Shown here: one piece after another, positions 33,727-42,153 of the stretch
How positions within the stretch are numbered: position 1 is the first letter of the stretch
Layout of the letters: every line of letters begins with the position of its first letter
NCBI RefSeq assembly: GCF_003020125.1
Contig: NZ_PYFW01000002.1
Span: 418,501-482,500, forward strand
From: Bradyrhizobium sp. MOS003
GTDB lineage: Bacteria > Pseudomonadota > Alphaproteobacteria > Rhizobiales > Xanthobacteraceae
Reading direction: 5' to 3'
DNA: 64,000 bases
Translations under genes and position numbers: made by a program
The notes under the pieces: generated by a model
What the model saw: only the letters and a program-made list of their open reading frames with translations
What the model was told of the DNA's origin: nothing
The model's database searches: none

Positions 33727-36027
33727 CTAATCACTATCTTCCAACTCGCTCTGCCATTCTGTCACGCTGCCGTCGAACGGAGGCCACCAAAGGAAGCGTT
33801 GCCGGAATTCGCGCCGCATCTGATCAAGGGGTGGGAAGGCCCACACAATACCGTTTGAGTGCGTCCGCACGGCGCCGACGCCTTGCAGGAAGTCGGCGAA
33901 CTTGTGATCGGTCCACCATTGCAGCCCTTTGGCCGTTTCGCGCGCGTGCTTGTAGAACCAACTAGCGCGGACGCGATTCGGTTTTCGGCATTGCTGTGGC
34001 AGATATCCCGACGCGAGGATGTCCCCCAAGAGTTGCACCTCCGGTTCGGCCGTTAGCTCCTTCTGTCGGGCAAGCGCCGACGTTTCGGGGATACCTTGCC
34101 GGGGGTGCCAACCGTCAAGCTCCATGGTTCGGAGGTCATGCAGCATCGCGCTATAACCGCCGCTGCGTAGTTGTTCACTGATCCGCCCGAAATAAGCATG
34201 ATCGCGCGCACGTGCCGCCGACACTTCGAAGACGGCGTAGCGCCGTTCGTTACCGGAGGCTGGCACCACCCACTTTTCGTTGGACGCGATCATGAGCTTA
34301 AGCGCGTTGACGGCCCGAAAGGCGTTGACGCCCTTTGGTTCGATCAGCAATTCCGGTTCCGTGATCAGCGCTTTCAACACGCCTTCGTCATCCTTCGCGC
34401 CGGGCCACAACACTTCGTCGCAGAACAGGAATCCCACTTGCGCGAAGTGAGCGTTGAACCGCCCCAGCAAATGCCCACGATTGGCAATGTGGAGGCCGTG
34501 GGCGCCGAACAGGCGACACATGGCCCGGCCTACGAACCCTTTGCCGGTGCCCTTCTCTTCGGAGATCAGGGCCACCGCGACTTCCGCTTGTTTCGTGGGA
34601 TTCTGGACGGCCCACGCCAGCCACCGCAGAATGTAATGGTAGCTGGCTTCGTCACCGCTGGCGATTACGTCGCCGATGTGGTCGCGCATACGGCTCCAAT
34701 CCCCCCCGGGACCGTCCTTCACGCCGAAGCCCCGCCAAAGATTAATCTCGTCACCCGCGTCCGGGAGATTGGAATCGAACACGAAGCCGTCGTAGGTGTA
34801 GCGGTCGCGCTTGGTAAGCCACCAATCCGCCAGCGGCATGCGCTTGATGGCAACTTGCTCGGCGCCATCCTCCTTAGTTGTCTTAGACTCGACGCTGATA
34901 AACCTGTTGCGCAGGGCGTTGCGAAGGTCCTCCACAGCCCAAATCTCCGGCACGCGCACGCTGCGGTCCAACTGCGATTTGCCCATGTAGGTGATGCGCA
35001 CCTTGCCACCAATGTTCACAAGCCGGAACGTTCGATCGATGTTTTCGGCGCGCACGTCATTGAGCTTAATGGGCTCGTCGTCGGCCGGGCCGTCCATCCA
35101 AGAGTCGTCTTCGAACCCATCGCTAAAATCGTCACGCGCCGCTTCTTGATCAGGCGGCAGGGCATCAAGCGCCCCCTCTTCGGCGAGGAAGTGCCGCAAT
35201 GTGCCGATGGTGATGGTGCCCTCCGCGCGCTGGGTGTGCAGGGAATCCCAACGGCGTCCGATTGCGTCGGCTTGGTCCGCATACTGCGTATCGCTGATGC
35301 ACCAATCAATCCACTCCTGCCGGGCGTCGCCATTGCTTGCGTTGTGCACCGACATCATGAGGCGTAACCACCTGTCGTGGTCGCGGTAGTTGGTCGCGTC
35401 CATGCGCGTGAGCACGGCCGCGACCTGCTCTTGGTCCAGTTCATCGCCGCTTGCCGATTGCGAGGGCGGACGCTCCGGGCGCTTGATCGCCCGCAACAGT
35501 TCGTCGGGCGCATCGGGCAGCACGGCCGGGTCCGGCCCATCTTCCTTCCATACATAATGACGGCCGGTATCCGGATGGATTGAACCGGCGGCGACGACTT
35601 GGCGCCCCTTGCTCTTGAACTCGACTCCCGGAAAGTCCTTCAGCGTATCCAGCACGGCCACGTTTGCGGGTTTGGTCAAGTAGAAGTGGCGCCCGCCGCT
35701 GCCCGTGACGACGCAAGGCCAAGCAGCATCGTCAAGCCCATACTCAAAGCAAAGGTTGTCCCAGCCCTCATTTCCGCCGTGCCGGGGGTCAATATCCACC
35801 ACAACGACGGACGCGGGCAGCCGAACACCTACATTGTGGTTGTGCTCAAGACACCATGCGAGCACTTTCGCCGAACTATAGGGGCGCTTGGTCCAGCAGC
35901 CGTGAATCGGACGCTTGCCGTTGAGCGGGATGAATGTCCCATGGGCGGGCACGTGGCGTGCAAGCTGGTCAACATCAATTGCTACTTTTTCCGCGTCCAG
36001 CGAATGATTATAATCAGTCTTCTTCAT
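33727..36027 (-). CDS. primase-polymerase/helicase fusion, element replication protein
   Basis: Taking the ATG at 36025-36027, the 766-residue protein has an N-terminal archaeo-eukaryotic primase/polymerase domain (DID at 78-80, TGSGGRHFYLTKP at 108-120, GRQVVAAGSIHP at 141-152) and a C-terminal DUF5906/superfamily 3-like helicase. The helicase has Walker A-like SEEKGTGKGFVG (489-500), acidic CDE (536-538) and ASNEKWVVPASGNERRYAVF. An ATG 60 bases upstream is possible. It likely primes and unwinds the excised element's DNA, as in satellite and plasmid replicons. Confidence 0.85.
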   Translation of the reverse strand: MKKTDYNHSLDAEKVAIDVDQLARHVPAHGTFIPLNGKRPIHGCWTKRPYSSAKVLAWCLEHNHNVGVRLPASVVVVDIDPRHGGNEGWDNLCFEYGLDDAAWPCVVTGSGGRHFYLTKPANVAVLDTLKDFPGVEFKSKGRQVVAAGSIHPDTGRHYVWKEDGPDPAVLPDAPDELLRAIKRPERPPSQSASGDELDQEQVAAVLTRMDATNYRDHDRWLRLMMSVHNASNGDARQEWIDWCISDTQYADQADAIGRRWDSLHTQRAEGTITIGTLRHFLAEEGALDALPPDQEAARDDFSDGFEDDSWMDGPADDEPIKLNDVRAENIDRTFRLVNIGGKVRITYMGKSQLDRSVRVPEIWAVEDLRNALRNRFISVESKTTKEDGAEQVAIKRMPLADWWLTKRDRYTYDGFVFDSNLPDAGDEINLWRGFGVKDGPGGDWSRMRDHIGDVIASGDEASYHYILRWLAWAVQNPTKQAEVAVALISEEKGTGKGFVGRAMCRLFGAHGLHIANRGHLLGRFNAHFAQVGFLFCDEVLWPGAKDDEGVLKALITEPELLIEPKGVNAFRAVNALKLMIASNEKWVVPASGNERRYAVFEVSAARARDHAYFGRISEQLRSGGYSAMLHDLRTMELDGWHPRQGIPETSALARQKELTAEPEVQLLGDILASGYLPQQCRKPNRVRASWFYKHARETAKGLQWWTDHKFADFLQGVGAVRTHSNGIVWAFPPLDQMRREFRQRFLWWPPFDGSVTEWQSELEDSD

Positions 36028-36123
36028 CTCGACAGAGCTTTCCCGCCGGGACCCGCACGGCAATGCGGCCCCGGCTTTTTGATTCAAGAATTCACTGTCT
36101 CGGTGTGCGTCGTGCGATGCACG

Positions 36124-36804
36124 CTACGTTGGCGGGCCGCTGCCAACCAAAATCTCTTGGCCCACAACGCCGCCCGAAGGCGGCGGTCCGCTACCGAAGA
36201 GGATGGAAGAGCCCCCGTCTCCGCCGGGCTGGATCACCGTGTTTCCGCCGTCGCGGCCGGATACTCCTGCGAAGCCACGAGGCCCACGGAGTTTGCTCTT
36301 CAGCTTCCAAGCGCCTTTCTCCTTGCGGAAGAAATCGCCCGACTTAGAGTTGAGCCAACAATCACCCTCCGCACCTTCGTTGACCTTGGGATTGCGGGTC
36401 TCGGTGAAGATAACCGCGCCGTCCTTGCCGTCTGCGCCAATCTTGCCTCGCGCACCGGGCGAGCCCCGCACATCGGTCGCGCCCGCAATATCGTTTAGGA
36501 TGCCGTCCGGCCCGATGAAGCCAGTGTCTGGCGGCGGACCATCTCCCCCTACCCATCTTGCGACGGCGACGACTCTGCGCTCCCCGTCTTCCACAATGGC
36601 CAGCACCGGAGACCATCCGTTGTCACCATCGATGCCCGGCGCACCGTCGGTCGCCTTCGGGAGCGCGCCGATTTGCTGGGCAACGGCGGCACTGATCGCC
36701 GCCCGCCCTTCGTTCGTCAGCGCGTTGCGCTTGGCACGCTTAGCACGGATCGCCGCTGCTTCAGCGGGCGTCGCTTTGCGGGTATACGTGAATTGGGTGC
36801 TCAT
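36124..36804 (-). CDS. collagen-like repeat protein
   Basis: From the ATG at 36802-36804 the 226-residue product has an Ala/Arg-rich N-terminal helix, then Gly-X-Y stretches (GAPGIDGDNG, GSPGARGKIGADGKDGA, LRGPRGFAGVSGRDGG), a carbohydrate- or tail-fibre-like insert (EGDCWLNSKSGDFFRKEKGAWKLK), and a Gly-Pro-rich tail. Collagen-like domains are common in phage tail fibres and virion appendages. The ATG overlaps the stop of the small HTH gene (ATGA). Confidence 0.7.
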   Translation of the reverse strand: MSTQFTYTRKATPAEAAAIRAKRAKRNALTNEGRAAISAAVAQQIGALPKATDGAPGIDGDNGWSPVLAIVEDGERRVVAVARWVGGDGPPPDTGFIGPDGILNDIAGATDVRGSPGARGKIGADGKDGAVIFTETRNPKVNEGAEGDCWLNSKSGDFFRKEKGAWKLKSKLRGPRGFAGVSGRDGGNTVIQPGGDGGSSILFGSGPPPSGGVVGQEILVGSGPPT

Positions 36805-36989
36805 CGCGGCGCTACTCCCAAATTGAGGAGCCGCGCGCGTTGATCTAGCCACGCATGCACTTCGTCCTCATGCCATTCCTCGTGCCCGCTGTTAATGGTC
36901 GGGCGAGGGAAGCCATCGCACGAAATGGCGCGGCTCAGTTCGGCGGGCCTCATCCCCACCATGTCGCAAACGTCTCGATAATTCAGCAT
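36801..36989 (-). CDS. small helix-turn-helix-like protein
   Basis: The 62-residue product (MLNYRDVCDMVGMRPAELSRAISCDGFPRPTINSGHEEWHEDEVHAWLDQRARLL) has the shape of AlpA/MerR-type mini-regulators: helix-turn-helix, FPRPxx wing and an EVHAWLxxR end helix. Here it lies between the protease and collagen-like genes, overlapping both by a few bases. It probably regulates element genes or assists packaging. Confidence 0.65.
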   Translation of the reverse strand: MLNYRDVCDMVGMRPAELSRAISCDGFPRPTINSGHEEWHEDEVHAWLDQRARLLNLGVAPR

Positions 36990-37645
36990 CGCCGCCCCCG
37001 ACGATTAAGATTCGCAAAGGCGCTTTCGCGGATCACGTGCCAACTGCGTGGCAATGGGGATGATTTAAACTTCGCAGCCATTTCGCCGACTTTGACCATG
37101 GCCGCCGCTTGTAGCGCGGGGGTGATCGTGTCCGCGAAGCCAAGACGCACGGCTTCCTTGGCGTTCAACCACGTTTCTTCACGCATCATCGCTTCGACGC
37201 GAGCGGTATCCAGGCCGGTGCGCTTGACGTATGTGTTCAATAGATTGACTCGCATCATGTCCAGCGTGTCGGCAGACTTGCGCATCTGTTCGGAGCCTCC
37301 AACGACCCCACCCCAAGGGTCGTGGATCATGATGAAGGCGTTCTCGGAAATGTGGACTTCATCGCCCACGCACGCGATTGCCGATGCCATCGATGCTGCG
37401 AGCCCGAGAATCTGGACGATTTTCTTCGCCGGATGTCGGCCCAACATCGACATGATAGCGAAGCCTTCGGTGACATCGCCTCCATCACTCGAAACGATGA
37501 TCTCTAGGGTCTTTACAGGGCCAAGAGTCGTGAGTTCTTGATGGAACTGCTTTGCGGTCACACCCCACGCGCCAATGTCTTCAAGAATGCGAACCTCGCC
37601 GATGTCGCGTGAGACGGCGCGGGCTGAGAACCAAGATTTCGTCAT
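36983..37645 (-). CDS. ClpP-like phage head-maturation-type protease
   Basis: The 220-residue protein has the ClpP/crotonase fold with VSSDGGDVTEGFAIMSML (51-68), catalytic Ser85 in LAASMASAI, catalytic His108 in MIHDPWG and ETWLNAKEAVRLGFAD supplying the acid. Such proteases process capsid or scaffold proteins during tailed-phage head assembly. No capsid or portal gene is adjacent, which is unusual. It overlaps the downstream HTH gene by seven bases. Confidence 0.83.
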   Translation of the reverse strand: MTKSWFSARAVSRDIGEVRILEDIGAWGVTAKQFHQELTTLGPVKTLEIIVSSDGGDVTEGFAIMSMLGRHPAKKIVQILGLAASMASAIACVGDEVHISENAFIMIHDPWGGVVGGSEQMRKSADTLDMMRVNLLNTYVKRTGLDTARVEAMMREETWLNAKEAVRLGFADTITPALQAAAMVKVGEMAAKFKSSPLPRSWHVIRESAFANLNRRGRRC

Positions 37646-37737
37646 TTGAAAAGCTCCAAGGAAAATGAATGCAATATGTAAGTGCCGAGCGGCGGCCGAA
37701 GGACCGCAAAAGCCGCCGCCTCGGCGTCACGTGACCG

Positions 37738-38691
37738 CTATGCCCGGCGCGCGATTTCAAGTACTGCAAGCGGATTAGCGAGCGGTCTTCGGTAAACTAG
37801 ATGTCCAGCATCTTCCAATGCCGAGACGATTTTTTCTTCCCGCCGTTCGGCAGCAAGTTGGTGCGACTCGGCTTCAGCGATGACGCGCGAGCGTTCCGCG
37901 AGTGAAAGCGGCTTTTTGTCCTTGTAAGTTGCCTCAAGTTCTGTTGCGGCTTTCTTGATGATCTGGTCGCCGAACAGCCAACACATAAGCTCCACACCAG
38001 CACTCACTTCCGTTCGGCCGCCACCGTCGTGGACCACGCTCGTAGACGGAAACTCGACGTGCCCTTGCGCACTTGCCAAGCCACGGATACCGATCACGTC
38101 CGGCGAGATGCGCGCGGTGCGGGACACATTGAGACCGCGAGCCTTTCGGCGAACGTCTTCTGCGATCCGCTTCGTTGCGTCTGCAAGAGGAAGAGGAGCC
38201 GCGCGCGCGTTCCGAATGTCCCGTTCGCATTGAGCGATCTCCTCGCGCACCGAAAGCAACGCGTCAGGCAAGCTCTGCCCTTTCGGAATCTTCAACTCCA
38301 TATCAACTGCGTCGTAATCTCCGGTCGAGTCCAGAACGAATTCCGCCAATGTTTCGTACGGCTGGTTTGATTCCACCGAAGCGTTGCGACGCAAAGCCAC
38401 TTCGCGCAGCTTTTCCGTACGGCTCCTCCGCGCGCGCTCCATGCGGGCTGTTCGCTCAGGCGCCGGACCGTAGTGGCGTTCGTCCCGTTCGAGTGCCGCA
38501 ATAAGTTCGGCGTCGGCGCGCGCGGACTCAACGATCCGTCGGGTCTGGTCGCGATCAACCGCCTGTTGGGCTTCGTGGCGAGCGCTCGCCTTCATGGAGC
38601 GGCGATACTTGTCCAGCGCTTGGCTGGGAAAACGCTTCTTGAAGGCAACGGTAAGGCGATCATGCATTTCTGAATCATCGTGTAAAAGCAT
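37738..38691 (-). CDS. unknown element protein upstream of the protease
   Basis: From the ATG at 38689-38691 the product is 317 residues. It is highly charged with coiled-coil-like helices (about residues 25-110), a middle with repeated Arg/Ala helices and a terminal GHLVYRRPLANPLAVLEIARRA. I recognise no domain. Location just upstream of a maturation-type protease makes a substrate, scaffold or packaging role possible, but this is only positional. Confidence 0.6.
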   Translation of the reverse strand: MLLHDDSEMHDRLTVAFKKRFPSQALDKYRRSMKASARHEAQQAVDRDQTRRIVESARADAELIAALERDERHYGPAPERTARMERARRSRTEKLREVALRRNASVESNQPYETLAEFVLDSTGDYDAVDMELKIPKGQSLPDALLSVREEIAQCERDIRNARAAPLPLADATKRIAEDVRRKARGLNVSRTARISPDVIGIRGLASAQGHVEFPSTSVVHDGGGRTEVSAGVELMCWLFGDQIIKKAATELEATYKDKKPLSLAERSRVIAEAESHQLAAERREEKIVSALEDAGHLVYRRPLANPLAVLEIARRA

Positions 38692-38777
38692 CGGCAAAAT
38701 TCCTTTATGTTGATGCTGCGAAATTAGGGCGAGTGCTCTCAGCCTTCATCCCATTTTGTTCGTGGGAATTCCTATTT

Positions 38778-39095
38778 CTATTCCGTGGGAATGAATTGCG
38801 TAGCGAAGCGACGGCGGGCCTCAGCATGGGCGCTCGTATATCCTTTTCCGTCCGCCAAATTCCTCGCGCGTCCAGCGGGCAGCGAAAATAGGTCTTCCAT
38901 CGCTTCGATTAGACCGTCTTTTTCAGCCCCGCGCGCTCGGCCATTCTTGTAAAACAGGATCGCACGCACGTTAGTTTCATAGTCCTCTTCATGGCGCGGG
39001 CGCCCACGCGCCCGGAGCGCATCACGGACTAACGCGATGTCCTCCGGGTCAACCCCGCGCTCTTCGAGCCGCGCGATAAGCGCCGCGTCATCCAT
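38778..39095 (-). CDS. unknown element protein
   Basis: The 105-residue charged protein (MDDAALIARLEERGVDPEDI...) has helical segments and no known domain. It overlaps the preceding gene by eight bases and so belongs to the operon starting at the excisionase-like gene. Confidence 0.55.
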   Translation of the reverse strand: MDDAALIARLEERGVDPEDIALVRDALRARGRPRHEEDYETNVRAILFYKNGRARGAEKDGLIEAMEDLFSLPAGRARNLADGKGYTSAHAEARRRFATQFIPTE

Positions 39096-39573
39096 GATCG
39101 CCCCGCCGCATCCGCGTGACGATGTAGGTCAGCAAAAAGGCGCTGCGCTCTCGACACGTTTGGTCAGCCCATGGAATCTGGCCAAGCGCTGCTAGTGCCG
39201 TGCGAGCTTCGGGATGCTTGCACGCGCGTAGGTCATCTACGGTGTAGCGCTCTCCGATCCAATGATTGTGTGGCACAGCCCCGAATGCCCGCGCGAGCCG
39301 CAGTGGCCAAAACTCGCGGGGCGCGACGGCCAAAAGCGACGCGATCCGGTAGCGGCCAAGATCGCGATGCAGTCTCTCTACTGTGTCTGCGTACGCGTCG
39401 CGCGCCGCAAGCGCGTCGGCTGCGATAAAATCAAAGGTGGGGGCCGTCAAAACCCAATCAATACGATTTTCGAGCGCCGTCGGATCGAAATGAAAGATGC
39501 CCGGCAAGGACGGCCGGCGCCGACGTGCGGCGCCTGTACCGTCAAGACGCAGCAGTTCATGTAGCCGCGACAT
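39088..39573 (-). CDS. unknown element protein
   Basis: The 161-residue product is rich in Arg, Ala and aromatics (FDFIAADALAARDAYADTVERLHRDLGRYR). It begins one base after the excisionase-like stop and overlaps the next gene. No domain recognised. Similar mid-sized proteins follow regulatory genes in rhizobial integrative elements. Confidence 0.55.
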   Translation of the reverse strand: MSRLHELLRLDGTGAARRRRPSLPGIFHFDPTALENRIDWVLTAPTFDFIAADALAARDAYADTVERLHRDLGRYRIASLLAVAPREFWPLRLARAFGAVPHNHWIGERYTVDDLRACKHPEARTALAALGQIPWADQTCRERSAFLLTYIVTRMRRGDHG

Positions 39574-39574
39574 C

Positions 39575-39754
39575 TCAGGCGCCGAGCGCTTTTCGGATCG
39601 CGCCGCCTTTGATCAGCGTCCGACGGCCGAGCTTGACCGTCTCAATGCGACCATCGGCGATCATTTTGAACAGGAAGCTTCGCGAAATGCCTAGTTCTCG
39701 CGCGGCCTCGGCAATGCTGAATGGCTTCAAATCGAAGGGAAGAACGTCGGACAC
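39575..39754 (-). CDS. excisionase-family (AlpA/Xis-like) DNA-binding protein, GTG start
   Basis: This 59-residue product starts at a GTG (39752-39754) preceded by AGGAG at nine bases. The sequence SIAEAARELGISRSFLFKM, followed by IADGRIETVKLGRRTLIK, is a MerR-type excisionase helix-turn-helix with its wing. It is the first gene of the leftward operon, facing the integrase terminator. It probably directs excision and may regulate the operon. Confidence 0.8.
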   Translation of the reverse strand: MSDVLPFDLKPFSIAEAARELGISRSFLFKMIADGRIETVKLGRRTLIKGGAIRKALGA

Positions 39755-39836
39755 TCTGAAATACTCCTATGCACGGCGATGGTGCGAAGGGTACTCAGGC
39801 CGATGACGCCGAATCTAGTAACGTTTGGAAAGCAAA

Positions 39837-39861
39837 AGGCCCGGCGACAAACCGGGCCTTG
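39837..39861 (-). terminator. intrinsic terminator of the integrase gene
   Basis: AAGGCCCGG and CCGGGCCTT form a nine-pair stem with a seven-base loop; on the minus strand it runs into TTTTGC. It lies about 60 bases past the integrase stop. Confidence 0.8.
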
Positions 39862-39918
39862 CATCGTACGAAATAGAAAGTGAGCCTCACCATAAGCCTC
39901 GCGGCCACTATAGACGCT

Positions 39919-41157
39919 CTACGCTCGCAGTGCCACTACATTGGACTCGCCTTCGACGTAACGGCCCCAAGCTTCCATTAGCTCGCGCCGCTTCTTCAAG
40001 GCCGTGCCGCGCCGATACGCTTGCTCCACGTCGTCGCCCACCTTGTGCGCTAGGGCCATCTCCGCGACTTCGCGCGGGAAGCTCGTTTCGTCACCCGCCC
40101 AATCGCGGAAGCTGGACCGGCACCCGTGCGTCGTCATTTCCGGATAGACCTTTTGCAGCGCGTGCAGAACGGCGTTCATGCCTAGCGGCTTTGCGTGGTC
40201 CTTCGACCACTGGCCAGCGAACACATAGGCGTCCGGGTCCAAGCCCTTCGGCATCACCGCGCGCAAGATCGCGATGGCGCGAGCGGACAACGGCACTTCG
40301 TGCGGCCTGCCCTCCGGGTGGTCTTCCGTCTTCATGCGCTCCGCCGGGATGGTCCAAAGCGCTTCCTTGAAATTAATTTCACGGGCTCGCATGAAGCGCG
40401 CTTCGCCGGTCCGCACTGCCGTCAAGATGATGAATTCGGCCGCGCGGTTCACGGCGGTGTCGGCGCCGCTGTGCTTCGTACGAAGCGCGGCGACGATGCC
40501 CGGCACGTCTTTGTAGGGCGCCGCCTTGTGGTGCCGTTTCGACTTCGGCGCCTTCGGCAACAACGGCTTCAGCGCCTTCCACTCCGCCGGGTTCCGGCCC
40601 GTTCGGTAGCCCTTGGAGTCGGCGGCATCAAGCACCCGTTCAACCCGGCTCCGGGTCTCTCGCGCGGTCCGGTTGATGGTGAGCCATAGCGGCCCGATGA
40701 TCGCCAGCACGTCGGGCGTGGTGATGTCCTGAAGGGTCTTCGGACGGATCGTCGCGCACCGCACTTCCAAGTCCCGCTTCCAATCGGCGTGGCTGTTCTT
40801 CCCCTTGAAGCCCGCCTTGATCGATTCCAAGAAGGCGTCCGCGAAGTCGCCGAAGGTGGTTCCCGCGAGCGCTTCGGCCTTCCGCTGCGATGCCGGGTCC
40901 TTGCCCTCTGCAATTGTGCTGCGGAGCCCTTCAGCGCCCTTGCGGGCGTCGGCTAGAGGCACGCCGCCCTTCTCCGCTGCGGAGCCTAGGCCAAGCTCTC
41001 TGCGTTTCCCCGAGCCCCGCTCTTTGTAAAGAAAGAGCCACGACCGGGCGCCGCCATCGCCCACCTGAAGATAGAGCCCGCCGCCGTCGCTGTGGCGTCC
41101 CGGTCCGGCGGCTCTCACTTCCTTCACCGAAAGCTTGTGCAATTGTCTGCGGGCCAT
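39919..41157 (-). CDS. tyrosine recombinase/integrase (DUF4102 type)
   Basis: From the ATG at 41155-41157 the 412-residue integrase has the DUF4102 N-terminal arm-binding domain (MARRQLHKLSVKEVRAAGPG...HSDGGGLYLQV), a core-binding domain and the catalytic domain with Arg249 (RTGEAR), His344-x-x-Arg347 (THGCR), His371 and nucleophile Tyr381. It should catalyse site-specific integration at the 18-bp core repeat. It reads inward from the right attachment site, and an arm-type repeat overlaps its ribosome-site region, which could permit autoregulation. Confidence 0.93.
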   Translation of the reverse strand: MARRQLHKLSVKEVRAAGPGRHSDGGGLYLQVGDGGARSWLFLYKERGSGKRRELGLGSAAEKGGVPLADARKGAEGLRSTIAEGKDPASQRKAEALAGTTFGDFADAFLESIKAGFKGKNSHADWKRDLEVRCATIRPKTLQDITTPDVLAIIGPLWLTINRTARETRSRVERVLDAADSKGYRTGRNPAEWKALKPLLPKAPKSKRHHKAAPYKDVPGIVAALRTKHSGADTAVNRAAEFIILTAVRTGEARFMRAREINFKEALWTIPAERMKTEDHPEGRPHEVPLSARAIAILRAVMPKGLDPDAYVFAGQWSKDHAKPLGMNAVLHALQKVYPEMTTHGCRSSFRDWAGDETSFPREVAEMALAHKVGDDVEQAYRRGTALKKRRELMEAWGRYVEGESNVVALRA

Positions 41158-41164
41158 TCGGCTT

Positions 41165-41183
41165 CCCCACCTTTTACCCCACC
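41165..41183. repeat. right arm-type integrase site
   Basis: CCCCACCTTTTACCCCACC lies eight bases upstream of the integrase ATG and matches 27877-27895 with one difference. Read on the minus strand it supplies the GGTGGGG ribosome-site-like sequence. Confidence 0.6.
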
Positions 41184-41326
41184 TTTGGCGCCGGTTGCGG
41201 CCGGTTTTCGCTGGGTACGCGTGAACTGATGGGGACGTTTTAGCCGATATAACCCCTTGAATCAACGTGCCTATTTCTGACTAATCCGGACCGGGCCGGA
41301 CTACCCTGAACACCCTACGCATCCGG

Positions 41327-41344
41327 GGTGATGCCAGTCGCGCC
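41327..41344. repeat. right attachment site core (attR)
   Basis: GGTGATGCCAGTCGCGCC is identical to 27808-27825. It is followed by TTACTTTTG, so this copy would make a weaker T-run than the left one. It ends 18 bases before the stop of the next chromosomal gene. Confidence 0.85.
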
Positions 41345-41361
41345 TTACTTTTGTCTGGGGT

Positions 41362-41970
41362 TTACTTTCCCGCCAGCCAATCCCGCCCCTCGCCGTAGAG
41401 CTTCTCGACCTCAGGACCGATCAGGCCCGGCATGTCGCGCTTGACCTTGTAGCCGATCAGCTCCTGCATGTAGGCGAGATGGCGATAGCCTTCGGGAAGC
41501 GCGGCGAGCGCTTTCTGGTCGAGGCGGAGTTCTGCTGCGGGATCGACCGGGTCGATCCGGTCCTTCTCGTAGATCGGCTGGCGACGGACGATGCCCCACC
41601 GCCCAATACCTGATTGGTCCTGTCGCTTTTCCAGGAAATCGTAGAAGCGGCCGGTACAGACGACATCGCAAACCACGTCGTGCACCAGGGCGCGCTGCGA
41701 GATCGTCATCTTGGTCTGGGCGATGGCCCGCGCGCCTGCGAGATCGATGCTGGTGCCGCCGAGGAAATGCAGGATGCGAACGCCCCTGGCAAACCCCTCC
41801 TGGCTGACGCGCATGAAATCCCGCGCCGGCCCCTGAAACCAGGTGGCGGACATCCAGCCCTCGTCGTGCCAGACCGTGGCGAAGCGCTCCCAATCACCGG
41901 CGTCGCGCCAGACCGCCCAGTTCTCCACGAGGTCGCGGATGGCGAGGCGATCGAGCAACTGCTGGTCCAT
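41362..41970 (-). CDS. SnoaL/NTF2-like protein
   Basis: From the ATG at 41968-41970 (ribosome site GGGAGAAA) the 202-residue product begins MDQQLLDRLAIRDLVENWAVWRDAGDWERFATVWHDEGWMS, the standard entry of NTF2-like SnoaL folds. These cone-shaped domains include dehydratases, isomerases and aromatic dioxygenase small subunits; the C-terminal extension (about 60 residues) is family-specific. Substrate unknown. It converges on the attachment site. Confidence 0.7.
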   Translation of the reverse strand: MDQQLLDRLAIRDLVENWAVWRDAGDWERFATVWHDEGWMSATWFQGPARDFMRVSQEGFARGVRILHFLGGTSIDLAGARAIAQTKMTISQRALVHDVVCDVVCTGRFYDFLEKRQDQSGIGRWGIVRRQPIYEKDRIDPVDPAAELRLDQKALAALPEGYRHLAYMQELIGYKVKRDMPGLIGPEVEKLYGEGRDWLAGK

Positions 41971-42153
41971 GGTGCGTTTCTCCCGGCTGCGTAAGGCTGC
42001 AATGGATGTCATCAACCGACGTATCAAGGGGGCTATGACTTTGGCGTCAAGCTGGTGATGCTTGGAGGCGGTTCGAAATTGCCCACAGCGAAGTAACCTC
42101 GATACGCGTATCGGTCCTTGCCATCAACCAAGACGCGATTATTATCCGCAACC

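Larger units (their letters stand above)
27808..41344. mobile_element. integrated phage-satellite-like element, about 13.5 kb
   Basis: The segment is bounded by 18-bp direct repeats, with a tyrosine integrase reading inward from the right end. Arm-type repeats (CCCCACCTTYTACCCCACC) lie just inside both ends. Contents are integrase, excisionase-like protein, primase-polymerase/helicase, ClpP-like protease, collagen-like protein, a COG4705 membrane protein, a GHKL-ATPase/nuclease and unknown genes. No terminase, portal, capsid, tail or lysis gene was recognised. Several genes, especially the GHKL one, are visibly less GC-rich than the flanks. It may be a helper-dependent satellite or a reduced prophage. 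Confidence 0.85.

Noticed and set aside
33859..36498. Long plus-strand frames over the primase and nearby genes
   Set aside because: They are antisense to genes with clear motifs and carry none themselves.
27808..41344. Complete prophage
   Set aside because: No terminase, portal, capsid, tail or lysis gene was recognised.
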